A stretch of DNA of 64,000 nucleotides, taken from NCBI GenBank assembly GCA_032717465.1, contig CM064655.1:20239051-20303050 (forward strand), given 5' to 3'. Each line of letters opens with the position of its first letter. Position 1 is the stretch's first letter. The notes beneath the pieces were generated by a model, which was not told the DNA's origin, did not search any database, and saw only the letters and a list, made by a program, of their open reading frames with translations. The position numbers were made by a program, and so were the translations under genes. This stretch comes from Coenobita brevimanus. Lineage: Eukaryota > Arthropoda > Malacostraca > Decapoda > Coenobitidae. Of this stretch, positions 45,801 to 57,057 are shown piece by piece.

Positions 45801-46808
45801 TTGGCGGATGGATGGTCCTGTGGTGTGGATTTCGCGGTTGAGGTAGGTGGTGTGGCTGATGTCTGGTGGGCCGGATGAGAAGAGGTCTTGGAAGTCCAGG
45901 AGCAGTTGTCGGAGGCTGTTAGTTTGGGAAGCGGAGAGGTGAGAAGGTAGAGTAGGAAGAGTGGGGTGGGAAGATGGTGGTGTTTCACAGGGCTCGGCCT
46001 CCTCCATGTCAACTATTATTAGCCCTCGTGGAAGGGTAAGTGGTGTGGCGGTGAGGTTGGTGATTCATACCGCTCGGACATGGGGAGGAAGGAACGTGGG
46101 AGAAACTAAACACGATGAAAGGGGTCCTCGTTATAGGATGGGGGAAGAGGACGGAGGTACCGGAGGGTCTGTTTAGTTGTAACCAAGCTTCATGGTGGGG
46201 TGGAATGGTGATAGCGGAAGCGATGGTGGGAAAAAAAGTTGAAGGGGTAGGTGATATAGGTGAGGGACAGCATGGGGGGTGGAGGTGAGAAGGTGAGGTG
46301 GTGGGTGATGAGAGGGGTGTGATGCATGTGCAGAGAGGTTAAGGGTGGTGAGTGGTGGGTGGTGTATGAGGTGAGGATGTGCACCCGTTGCATGAATGGT
46401 TAGGGGGGTTTGTGGGGGGGGGTCTGGACGGAAGTGAAGGCGGCGCTTGTAGCAGTCGATGTTTGTGTGCAGCTTTTGCAGGATGTCCAGCCCCAGGTAG
46501 CCATCATATGCACTGCTGGTATAATTGAAGATGATGAAGGGATGTCTTGTGGTGACTTGCTGGTGGGTTTCAGTCCGCAGGTCCATGGTTTCCCCATGGA
46601 TAGGCAGCGGGCCATCCCCTGCATCTATGAGGTTGGCTGAGGTGGAGAGAAGGGGGCCGAAGGCGGAACTGTGATGGAGGTAAAAATGTGAGTAGAGGCA
46701 GGATCTGGCTGCTCCTGTGTCCACCAGTAGCCTTGCCTTGACCCCATTCAGCCATATTTTATCGTAGACTGGGGGTCTGTACTTATGTGAAGTGGTCCCC
46801 GCCACCAT
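45801..46808 (-). pseudogene. element B protease and linker
   Basis: The frame 46173-46808 opens MVAGTTSHKYRPPVYDK and contains LLVDTGAARS (intact DTG) and YDGYLGLDILQKL. It is the most complete protease of the three elements. A His/Pro/Ser-rich linker follows. It is -1 relative to gag; the pol frame opens just upstream of the gag stop. Confidence 0.85.
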
Positions 46809-46828
46809 GGGGAGGTGCGGGGGTGGAC

Positions 46829-47711
46829 CTACAAATCAATCTGCTGTACGTTGCTTTCCTTGTCGGGTTCCTCGTCCCCTGGGTGTGGGTACATTATGGG
46901 TGGAGCATCGTCTTGTGGGGTGTCATCTTCCAGGGAGGACATCTTGCGGCGCCCTCGTGTGGACGCCCTGCGTCGATTTGCTTTCAGCTGCTCTCGGATG
47001 TCGTGTAGTGGGCAGCTGCGACTGCAGGCTGTAAACTCCAAGGGGTTGATAGAAATGAGATTGAAGTTTTCCCTGGGGTTAGGGCGTTTCTTCTGGGGGT
47101 GGGCCCTGGATACGGCAGGTGATGGCTCCACAGTAGGTTGTGAGAGGGGCGGCTGTGGCTTGGGTGGCGCCGCCTTGGTCATGGGGAATTTGCTTACAGC
47201 GTGGATAGGCTGGGGTGTAGGGTGGGCAGCGAGGAGGCGTTGTACTAGTTGCAGGCCACGGTCCATGTCTCCCGAGGGATCATATATAGTGAAATGTTCC
47301 CTGACTGTGCTCGGGAGGATTCTCAGCAGGATGTTGAAGGTATGTTGGTCCCGAATGGCTGTGGTTGCTTCAGTATAGGCGGCGGTGACGAGTTGCCATG
47401 CCTGGACGAAAATGTTGTCCAGGCTGCCATTGTATGTTAGGGCGTCGAGTTGTGAAAGGGCGACAACTCTGCCCAGTGAAGGCGTGACAGCCTGTTTCAC
47501 AATGTGAGAATTGGTCCCATATCAATTCGGGGATGATTTTTGTGGCTACAGTAGCAATAATTTTGCCCAGGTTAGGTAGTGTGATGGCAATTTTCTCTCT
47601 GTTGCTGTCAAACCCAATGTCTAAAAGAGGTTTAACCATATCCAAGTAGACATCAGTGTCATATTGTTCAGGGTTGAACCTTGGCAATTGGACGTGAGGT
47701 TTGGCTGCCAT
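46829..47711 (-). pseudogene. element B gag
   Basis: Starts at ATG 47711 (MAAKPHVQLPRFNPEQYDTDV) and is broken once, near 47510, then open in 47500-46829. The conserved middle is LSQLDALTYNGSLDN and PSTVREHFTIYDPSGDMD. The C-terminus has ACSRSCPLHDIREQLKAN and a basic stretch, then QQIDL and the stop. Total near 290 codons. No CX2CX4HX4C knuckle. One indel from intact. Confidence 0.88.
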
Positions 47712-47760
47712 TGTGCAATATTTCCCTTTTTGTTCCTCCGTGCTTTAATCGGATCCAGAA

Positions 47761-47776
47761 CCACCGCTTGCCACCA
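47761..47776 (-). other. element B primer binding site
   Basis: On the minus strand TGGTGGCAAGCGGTGG, identical to element A, one base after the LTR end at 47778. Confidence 0.8.
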
Positions 47777-48055
47777 GTGTTATGCTGGGTGTTTTTAGTC
47801 CGACCTCGTGTCCTAAATATGCCCGCGACTGAGCAGGGTCCTCTTTCTAGACCGGAAGTAAAGCACTCACAAAGGATTAAGGCATAAAAACAAGGCAGTA
47901 TACCTTAGCACATCTATTGTCTTTATTCGAACTCCTTACAATACAAAAACAAAGATACACTGGAAATAGAATGTACAGGGTGACAGAGTTGTTATTACAG
48001 GTATAATGTGCCCATGAGCACAGTAATGATGTCAGGGGCAAAGTACAATCACATC

Positions 48056-48378
48056 AATCGGTACAGAGTTGCCCTGCAGTCCTGATGGACCTGGGTTCCA
48101 ATCCCGCTGAGGCAGGGAACAGTTTAAGGATTTGAATTTCATAAAATCAGACTATACTGACCTACCAGAAGGCCCGCTGACATGTCGTAAAAATACCCCC
48201 GCTAATACCAATACACCAGTCCTGTATGAGACAGCCCTAGCATATATTCAGTATGGACGGTGGGTGTTAGCACCGAAGTGGTGACATGTAGAGGTGTGCG
48301 GTACGTAGGAGGACTACTGGGCCTTGAAAGCAGGCTGTGAAGCCTATGCCCAGAGTTGGTCACATAAAAAAAAAAAAA
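48056..48378 (+). mobile_element. tRNA-derived SINE in B 5' LTR
   Basis: Same family as 35518-35872, truncated at the head (begins about atcggtacagag), with box B-like ttccaatcccg and poly-A to 48378. Opposite in orientation to B. About 35 bp of LTR sequence present in the left LTR is missing beside it. Confidence 0.88.
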
Positions 48379-48653
48379 ACAATGTAGGTGTTGGAGCTAA
48401 ACAATTGTCATTTCATATGCTCAACAGGATACTGTATACTATATGTGGGTGGAGTGACCTGCCAGGTTGGTCAGTATTACCATACACATTACATGGGCAC
48501 ACTGTCTGTACCCGAATTGCGGCACACGGGAATGTCACTTACCCGCGGCGACACTGTTTACTGGTTTTGCCTTTACGGGCTGGTCTTTGGTTAATTCAGG
48601 GCGCCACTGATACGTCTCCCTGGTTCCATAGGGCTTGGGTATAGGCACAGTAC

Positions 48654-48751
48654 TTTTTTTTTTTTTTTTTATGTATTCGACTCTGGGCATAGGCTTCACA
48701 GCCTGCTATCAAGGCCCAACAGTCCTCCTACATACCATACACCTCTTCATG
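48654..48751 (-). mobile_element. truncated SINE in B 5' LTR
   Basis: A poly-T run (48654-48670), then the reverse complement of the last 80 bases of the same SINE (ctctgggcataggcttcacagc). Severely 5'-truncated. Absent from the left LTR at the equivalent site near 40803. Confidence 0.85.
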
Positions 48752-51359
48752 TATACTACATTTGCCTCGCTATTCGTGTTCACTGACCATGGGTTTTTGC
48801 CCTTGTGTTTATCTGCACTGAGCGTCACTTTCTAGTATATTATTACTGTTTCACTGTCACATTCACTACTGTCACATTCACTTAGTTTCTGACACGACTT
48901 GAGAGGTGGGAGACGTCGTCACTAGGCCGCTTATTCCTGGGGCTAGCGGAGGTAGCGCCAGGGCGTGGGAGGGGGCCCCTCAGGAGAGCTCTCCTGCAGG
49001 AGACAATGCACAGCTCTCGGGGGCATCACTGCCTGGGCCTGTTTCGTAGCTGGGGTGCAGGGAGGCCTTCCGCCTGGGGGCCTCAACCTGATAGGTGGCC
49101 CTCGGGACTGGGGCCAAACAGCTTCAGGAGTTGGGCCTGCCGCCTCTTACTCCGGGCGGAGGGCCGACGGGGAGTGGGGCCTGAGCGATCCTACCTTGGG
49201 GTCCACTGGCTGGCCCTGGGAGGCCTGGTGCTGCGGTCACCTACAGAGCGAGGCGCCATCAGGAACAGACTGCAGCACCTCTTCTGCGGGGCATCAGTCA
49301 GGGGCTGGCGTCATCCAGGGGCCGGCTGCAGGGCAGGAACAGGACCTCGCCACCACTCCTGGAACGGCAGCACCTCCAGGGAACCACACCTGGAAGGAGA
49401 GAACAAAGGGTGTCCCATGCAGATGAAAGGTAGTGAGCCAGCCGCGCAAGGGACCTTCCCCTCTGGGAGAACCCTCGAGACTGCAGATGAAGGGCGTACA
49501 GTGGCCGCTCCTTCCCCAAGACGTACGATGGCCGTTGTTGCGGTTCCACAGTCTCTAAGGGTAGCAGCAGAAGGACATACAGTAGCTATTCCTTCCCCGG
49601 TATGTACGGTGGCCATTATCGAGGTGCTGCTCCCAAAGAAGGAAGAGGCAGATGAGGGATGTACGATGGCTGTTCCCTCCCCAACACGTACGGTGGCCGT
49701 TGTCGCGGCTCTGCCTGCCCAACGGGAAGTAGCTGATGGGCGTAAGGTGGCCACTCCCTCCCTGGTACATACGGTGGCCATTACCGCAGTGCTACTCCCG
49801 TAGGAGGAGGAGGAGGAGGTGGATGAGGGGCGTACGGTGGCCGTTCCCTCCCCGACATGTAAGGTGGCCGATGTCGTGGTTCCACTCCTCCTGCATTTCC
49901 CAGTCGGTGTGTGCTCAGTATCTAGCACATTGAGGCGGTCTCCAGATGTGGCTGTAGCTAAGGGGCGTACGGTGGCCGCTCCCTCCCCGGTACGTACGAT
50001 GGCTGTTACTGTGGCGCTACAGGGGGAAGCAACTGAGGGGTGTAAGGTGGCCGTTACCGGGGTGTTGCTTGGGACTGTATCTGGAGCAGTCCCACCCCGA
50101 TCCTGGTGAGGGCTGCTTCGTCCGTGAGGTTGTCTCTTATTCCTGCATTGTCGCAGTTGGTTAAGTCGAGGGGAGGAGGGACTCAAGGTAAGGGCCCCCC
50201 GGCGCCCTTCTTGCTCTGGGCCAGTCTCGCACTGACCTGGCCCACCATGGTGTCCTCTTGGGATGGGGGGTAGGAATGCGGCTCCACAGCGAGGTGGGGG
50301 GCCCGGCAGCGGAGGCGCATATTTTATTTAGTTAGACAGGGGAATCAGTAGATGTTACAAACACAAGTATACTGGGTGATTATAAACTCTTATACCTAGA
50401 TAATATGGTTAGTAGTATCTCGCATGATACTGTTTGGGGTCACAGTGAAATAGCACTTGAGGCAGAACGTTCTAAATCAGGGGAAGTCCAGGGTCTCTCT
50501 GCGAGTGGAGCTGCTAAAGTTACTTCTCATTGGGGAGGGTTGTGTAAAGCACTGGGGTCTGATTATGATTATGGTAGTATGAGATAGTTTCTGATGGTAG
50601 CGTATTTACTTTGTTACCCTCTACTCGTATGTTGCTTTTGATCAATTATTAGCACTTACTCCACCGCTTTGATGTGTATATTATTACTGAATTGTTCTGT
50701 ATACTGTTCACTGTGTCTATTCTTCTCTCCAACACTTTGGTACTATCACTGTCAATTCACTACTTGGCCTTGTCACTGCTCGATCACTATCATTGCACGA
50801 TGATTGTCACTCCAGTTGTATCTGGCGCCAGGTGTGCGGGTGGAGGGGCGATGCAGCTCCGCTACTGACGGGGCTGAGCACCACCAGGAGACTCCATGCT
50901 CAGAGGGCACGGAATCACACGCAGGGGCGTCCGTTCTCATCCAGGGCTGTGGGTGGCGAAGGGTCCCGCGATCTCAGGGCTGGGGACAGGAGTGCGGCCC
51001 TCAGGGCTGGGGCTGAACAATTGCCTGAATCGGTCGTTCAGGTTCCTGACGGAGGATGAGGACCTCCGCTGTCAAGGTGTGGGGAGTTCCCGCCAGGAAG
51101 TTCAGGGGGCGGTCTGGGGTTCCCGAGGACTGCAGTCCCCGGGGCTGGGCGACGCCGACAGGAAGGGGCTGTGACACCAATCTGCATCAGGGTCCATCAG
51201 GTGGGTCTCCTCCAGAGCCAGTTGTAGGAAGCAGAGGCCGGGTGAGACTACAGGGCCTCTTCAATACTCCTATACGCCCAAGACTCTCTCTGTGTCAGGG
51301 GTCGGGGAACAGGCATCAATTCCAGGCGGCGGAGAGAGTACCGGCCGCCTTCTGTCGTA

Positions 51360-51990
51360 GGGCCCGGCTACTGGCCGTGGCTTCCTGGGGGCACGGCTAC
51401 AGGCCATCGCCAAGGCCCGGCTACTGGCTGTGGCCTGAGAGGATGGGTGGCTGCCAGCAAACCCAGGGACACCTTCGGAGTGGCTACTGGCCGTCTGACG
51501 AAGGCAGGAGCAGCTACCAGCCATGTCCTGCAGGAGGCCGGGTGTTGAGCAGCTACAGGCTGTCTTAGGGAGAACACCTTCGGAGCGGCTACAGGCCATC
51601 TGACGAAGACGAGCGGCTACAGGCCATCTCCTCCTTACCCTCAGAGTGGCTACAGGCCGTCACCTTCAGGAGTGGTGAGAAGCTACAGGCCGTCTCAGGG
51701 GAAGCACCTTCAGAGTGGCTACAGGCCGTCTAGCAAAGGTGAGAGCAGCTGCAGGCCATCTCCTTCAAGAGGAGTGTTGAGCGGCTACAGGCCGTCTCCT
51801 GATGAAGGCGGGAGCGGCTACAGGCCATCTCCTGATTACCCTCAGAGTGGCTACAGGCCGTCTCCTCAGTGAGGAGCGAGCGGCTACAGGCCGTCTCAAG
51901 GAAGACACCTTCAGAGCAGCTACAGGCCGTCTCCTGATGAAGGCAGAAGCGGCTACAAGCCGTCTCCTTTGGGGTGCTGGCAGGAGCTGG
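51360..51990 (-). repeat. type-2 array in LTR E
   Basis: On the + strand, repeats of ggctacaggccgtctcctg with spacers such as atgaaggcgggagc and ttaccctcagagt. Several stops occur in each frame, so this array is more decayed than that of F. Confidence 0.88.
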
Positions 51991-52214
51991 ATAGGCAGCT
52001 CCACCCCTTAGGTGGTTGGTGAAGGCTCACCCGGAAGGTAGTGCGGTATTCCTGCCATGGTGACGGCGGGCGAGCTCCGGGTTATAGGGGCGCACGGCCC
52101 GGGCTGACTTAGGCCGTTGTTGCACCGAGTCCCAGCGTGCTGTCGTTGTCCTCTGTGGGCTCCTTGTGGGGGTGTCTGGATGTTCTCGGGGGCACTATAC
52201 TGCATTTTACAAAC

Positions 52215-52882
52215 AATCTTCCAATTTCTACGACAATCCAATGAACTATAACCATCTACGATCAACTACAACTAACAATTCTACTAGTCGTCTCTATAAT
52301 CTTCTACACGCACCTAGAAGTAGCGACATTCTTCATCCCACAACGAGTAAATCACAAGAAAAAAGGACCGAGAATTAATTGAGAAAGAAAAACAAAACAA
52401 GCAAACGAAAAGCAAGAACACAGCAACAACCACCAGACCACCGCCCTTCTCTCCATCCGCAAGAATGAAGAGGTCAATATGACGAAGCAAATACCAAGCC
52501 CATATTCACAACTCATCATACTCACCTTTCTTCACTCATTTACTCACCACAGCTACCAGAGGGTGAGAAGTCGACGTCACTGTGCGTGTTTGCTGAGACG
52601 ACGCCACGTCAATTAACTCGTGTGTGACACCACCACTCACACCATTCCCACCATGGTAAAAACTAGTGAGTTACATTGTTACCTCATTTATACAATACAC
52701 AGTGATAGACAAAAAACTTCTACACAAACATAGAAAACGTGCTGTATAGTTACAACTTATGTACACATACCTACTTCAGTTATCTGCATAATTTTATCAC
52801 TAAATACTTGCACCAACAATAAATATTCAACACTGTATATATTCACTCATTTATTATAGCATTTTTTTTACTACCAACGAGT
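52215..52882. other. spacer between E and F
   Basis: AT-richer sequence without a recognisable gene, the host DNA into which E and F inserted. Confidence 0.55.
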
Positions 52883-52887
52883 GTTAC

Positions 52888-55038
52888 TGTAATGCTAGGT
52901 GTTTTTGGTTCAGCTTCCCGTTCCGTAAACGCCTAGCATACAGCGGGGCTCTCTTTCGAGACCGGGGCATAGACAAATAAAAGAGAGGCAGAACACAAAA
53001 ATTCCAGGCAACAACCTTACACGTGTATTGCTTAGTTGGAAGGGGAATGAGTAGATGTTATAGGCACAAGCATACTGGACGATTATAAATTCTTATATCT
53101 AGATATGGTTAGCAGTATCTCGCAGGATACTGTTTTGGGTCACAGTGTATAGCACTTGGGGCAGAGCGTCCTTAATCAGGGAAGTCCAGGTTTTCTATGC
53201 GTGTGGAGTTGTTAAGGTTATTTCTCACTGGGGAGTGTTGCATAAGGCACTGGGGTCTGATTATAATCTTAGTATTACGAGATATTTTCTGATGGTAGCG
53301 TATTCACCTCGTTACCCTCGACTCATATTTTGCTTTTAAACTGTTACTGTCACTCACTCCACCACTTTGATATTATTATTGAATCATGTCAGAGAGGTGA
53401 CTCACTATTCCGTCCCCTGGGTCACATACACTGTTCACTGTATCTATTCTTCTCTCCACCACTTTGGTATTATCGTGACATCCACTAGAGGGTTAATTCA
53501 CTATTCTGCCTTTGCACTGCTTGATCACTGACCTTGCACAATTATTGTCATTCCGGTTGAATCTGGCGCCGTGGCGGTCGGGTGCATGGGCGAAGGGGCG
53601 GCACAGCTCCTCTACTGACGGGGCTGGGCACCACTGGGGGCCTCTGTACCTAGAGGCCACGGGATCACGCGCGGGGGCGTCCGTTCTCGTCCAGGGCTGT
53701 GGGTTGCAAAGGGTCATGTGCTCTCAGGGCTGGGGCCGAACAATTGCCTGAACTAGTCGTTCAGGCTCCTGATGGAGAATGAGGACCTCTGCCGTCGAGG
53801 TGTGGGGAGTTCCCGTCCAGGAGTTCTGGGGGCGGTCTGGGGTTCCTGAGGGCTGCGGTCCCCGTGGCTTGGTAGCGCCGACAGGAAGGGCTGCGGCAAT
53901 GGTCTGCATCAGGGTCCATCAGATGGGTTTCCTCCAGAGCCAGTTGTAGGGAGCAGAGGCCGGATGAGACTACAGGCCCTCTCTAATACTCCTCTACACC
54001 TGAAACTCCCTCTGCGTCAGGGATCGGGGAACAGGCGTCAGTTCCAGGCGGTGGAGTGGCTACAGGCCATCTCCTGCCATAGGGCCCGTCTACTGGCCGT
54101 GGCTTCCTGGGGGTGTGGCTACAGGCCATCGCCAAGGCCTGGCTATTGGCCATGGCCTGGGAGAGTGGGTGGCTGCCAGCAAACCCAAAGGCGCCTTCGG
54201 AGCGGCTACAAGCCATCTCCTGACGAAGGTAGGAGTGGCTATAGGCCATCTCCTTCAGGAGGGGTGTTGAGTGGCTACAGGCCATCTCAGGGGGAACACC
54301 TTTGGAGCAGCTACAGGCCATCTCCTGACGAAGACGGGAGCGGCTACAGGCCGTTTCCTTGTTACCCTCAGAGTGGCTACAGGCCGTCTCCTTCAGGAAG
54401 GGTGAGTGGCTACAGGCCGTCTGACGAAGGCGGGAGTGGCTACAGGTCATCTCCTTCAGGAGGGGTGTTGAGCGGCTACAGGCCATCTCCTTCAGAAGGG
54501 GTGTTGAGCGGCTACAGGCCATCTCCTGATGAAGACGGGAGAGGCTACAGGCTGTCTCCTGACGAAGGCAGGAGTGGCTACAGGCCATCTCCCTCGGGAG
54601 GGGTGAGTGGCTACAGGCCATCTCATGGGGAACACCTTCGGAGTGGCTACAGGCCGTCTGACGAAGGCAGGAACAGCTACAGGCCGTCTCCTTCAGGAGG
54701 GGGTTCAAGCGGCTACAAGCCGTCTCAGGAAGAACACCTTAGGAGCGGCTACAGGCCGTCTCAGGAAGAACACTTTTGGAGCGGCTACAGGCCGTCTCTG
54801 GGGTGCTGGCAGGAGCTGGATAGGCAGCTCCACCCCTTAGCTGGTTGGTGAAGGCTCACCTGTAAGGTAGTCTGGTATTCCTGCTATGGCAGCGGCGGGC
54901 GAGCTCTGGGTCATAGGGGCGCGCAGCCCGGGCTGACTTGTGCCATTGTCGCTCCAAGTCCCGGCGCACTGTCGTTGCTCTCTGTGGGCTCCTTGTGGGG
55001 GTGTCTGGGTATTCTCGGGGGCATTATACTGCATTTTA
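52888..55038 (-). mobile_element. solo LTR F (family 2), 5-bp TSD GTTAC
   Basis: An uninterrupted 2,151-bp LTR from TGTAATGCTAGG to gcattatactgcatttta, flanked by GTTAC at 52883-52887 and 55039-55043. It contains the core as ggtctcgaaagag on the minus strand and the longest type-2 array. It is the reference for reading LTR E. Confidence 0.94.
54050..54800 (-). repeat. type-2 array in LTR F, units of 30/33/36 bp
   Basis: About twenty units beginning ggctacaggcc on the + strand. Successive units I counted between about 54320 and 54660 are 33, 33, 33, 30, 36, 36, 33, 33, 33 and 36 bp, all multiples of three. The + strand is open for 295 codons (53964-54851, GYRPS repeats) and the minus strand for 241 (53983-54708, EMACSRS repeats). 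Confidence 0.93.
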
Positions 55039-55099
55039 GTTACCATCTATACCTACATAAAATACGTGTTTCATACATACAACTACATATTATTACCTC

Positions 55100-57057
55100 T
55101 GTTATGCTGGGTGTTTTTACCTCGACTTCTCGTTCTAAAGACACCAGCAACTGAACGGGGTCCTCTTTCTAGACCGGAAGTAGAACACTTACAAAGGAAC
55201 AGGGCATAAAAACTTGGCAGGATACCTTAACATATCTATTGTCTTAGTTCAATTCCCTTTCAATGTACATACAAAGATACACTGAATATGGATGGGATAA
55301 AGTGACAGGTTAATTAATACTAGCATAACATATCACATGGGCACGGTGTTTACGCCTGAGTCAATACACGAGATAATATCACACGGCAGTGGGGACACTG
55401 TTTATACACTCGGTCTCTTTGGACTGTATGTAGTAGGATGGTCTCTCTGGTCACACTCTAGGATATTCTCTAGTTCTGGGATGCTTAAACATAGACACAG
55501 TACACTGGATACACTGGAACAGAGACTTTTAGTGGCAGAGTTTGTCTCCCTGCTTTATATCACTCGCAGTCACTTTGACTATCATGTCTGTAGCATGACA
55601 CTGGGATCTGGGGGAGTCGTCACTGGACTGCTGAGGCCTGGGTTTAACTTAGGTGGTGCCCGGGAGTGGGAGGGAGCCCTTCTGGGAAGCCCTCCTGCAG
55701 GAGGCACGGGATAGCTCCCTGGGGGGTCGCTGCCCAGGCGTGGGTCTGGTCCAGGGTGCAGGGAGGCCTTATTCTATTCGGGCCTCAACCTAGTAAGGAG
55801 CCCTCAGGAGTGGGGCCAAACAGCATCAGGAGTCGGGCCTGCCACTTCTTACTCCTGGCGGAGGGCTGATGGTGAGTGGGGTCAGAGCGGTCCCCCCCTT
55901 GGGGTCTGCAGGCTGGCCCTGGGAGGCCTGGGACTGCGGTTGCCTCTAGGTTGGGGCGCTGTCAGGGATTGGCTGCGGCACCTCACCTGCAGGGCATCCA
56001 TCTTGATCCGGCGTCATCCAGGGGCAGGATGTAGAGCGCAAACCCTACTTTTGGACCTCACCACCACTCCTGGAATGGCAGCACCTCCGGGGAACCACAC
56101 CTGCAGGGAGAGAGAGAAGGGCGTCCCACGCAGCCGAGGGGTATACTGTAGAGTGGGCCGTGCAAGGGACCTTCCCCTCTGGGAGAACCCTCAGGACTGT
56201 GAATGAAGGGCGTACAGTGGCCTCCCCCGGCGTGTACAGTGACTATCGTCGTGGGTCCACAGCCCCTTGGGGTAGCAGCAGATGGATGTGCAGTGGCCAT
56301 TCCTCCCCCAGCGCGTACAGTGGCCGTCGCCATGGGGCTGCTCCCGAAGGAGGAAGAGGCAGATGAGGGACGTACAGTGGCTGTTCCCTCCCCGGCGCGT
56401 ACAGTGGCTGTCGCTGAGGGTCTGCCTGCCCAACAGGAAGTAGCTGAGGGACGTACAGTGGCCGTTCCCTCCCCGGTACGTATAGTGGCCGTTACCATGG
56501 GGCTACTCCCATAGGAGGAGGAGGTGGATGAGGGACGTACAGTGGCCGTTCCCTCCCCAGCATGTACAGTGGCCGTTGTTGTGGGTCCACTCCTCCTGCC
56601 TTTGCCTGTCGGCGTGCGCTCAGTAACTGCCACACCGAGGCAGGCTCCAAATGTGGCTGCAGCAGAAGGACGTACAGTGGCCGTTCCTTCCCCAACGCAT
56701 AAAGAGGCCGTCATCGTGGGGCTGCAGGGGGAAACAGCTGAGGGATGTACAGTGGCCGTTCCCTCCCCAGTACGTACAGTGGTCATTACCGCGGTGCTGC
56801 CTGACACTGTTTCTGGAGCAGTCCCACCCCGATCCTGGCGAGGGCTGGTCCGGCTGGGAAATAGTGCCGCATTCCTGCGACGTCGTGGTTGGGCAGGTTG
56901 CGGGGAAGGGGGACACAAGGTCGGGGCGCCCCATCGCCCGTCTTGCTCTGGGCTGGTGTCACATTTATCTGGCCCACCGTGGTGTCCTCCTGGGGTGGGA
57001 GTAGGGCTGCAGCTCTGTAGCGGAGTGGGGGGTACGGTGGCGAGGGTGCACATATTA
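55100..57057 (-). repeat. element D 3' LTR (1,958 bp)
   Basis: From TGTTATGCTGGG to gcacatatta on the + strand. Close to the A and H LTRs over its whole length. Type-1 array at about 56215-56790. Confidence 0.92.
56058..57057 (-). CDS. LTR-encoded extension of pol in D, 333 codons
   Basis: The longest uninterrupted copy: one frame from GGN at the LTR boundary (57068) to 56058. It reads QPAQPRRRRNAALFPSRTSP, GGTAPETVSGSTAV, then about ten GEGTATVRPS units with spacers SSSSFGSSP, SCWAGRP and the like, then the end segment ... CGSPEVLPFQEWW. The tail upstream is shifted by an indel. Translation in nature is an inference. Confidence 0.58.

Larger units (their letters stand above)
40219..50326 (-). 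mobile_element. Ty3/gypsy element B (family 1) nested in LTR E
   Basis: A complete 10.1-kb minus-strand element. Flanks are CTTAG at 40214-40218 and TTTAG at 50327-50331, a 5-bp duplication with one difference. Two long LTRs (2,088 and 2,549 bp; the latter is lengthened by two SINE insertions). RT, RNase H and integrase lie in one frame with only two stops, making it the best-preserved pol here, yet the RT active-site segment is deleted and an integrase Glu is changed to Lys. Confidence 0.95.
47778..50326 (-). repeat. element B 5' LTR (2,549 bp) with two SINEs
   Basis: Matches the left LTR except for SINE insertions at 48056-48378 and 48654-48751 and a short deletion beside the first. Array at about 49480-50090, open in a 291-codon frame (49311-50186) of GEGTATVRPSS-like repeats. 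Confidence 0.92.
40071..52209 (-). mobile_element. solo LTR E (family 2), split by element B
   Basis: The left part is 40071-40218 and the right part 50327-52209. Outer TSD CAAAC occurs at 40066-40070 and 52210-52214. Joined across B the sequence matches solo LTR F at 53030-53050. It holds a type-2 array at about 51360-51990 and the peptide-coding segment HYLPGEP near the start. Only one LTR is seen, so the element was already a solo LTR or B landed in one. Confidence 0.9.

Noticed and set aside
53964..54851. 295-codon + strand ORF (GYRPS repeats) as a host gene
   Set aside because: It is antisense to LTR F and consists of the array; a stop-free 3n unit stays open on both strands. No non-repeat protein segment supports it.
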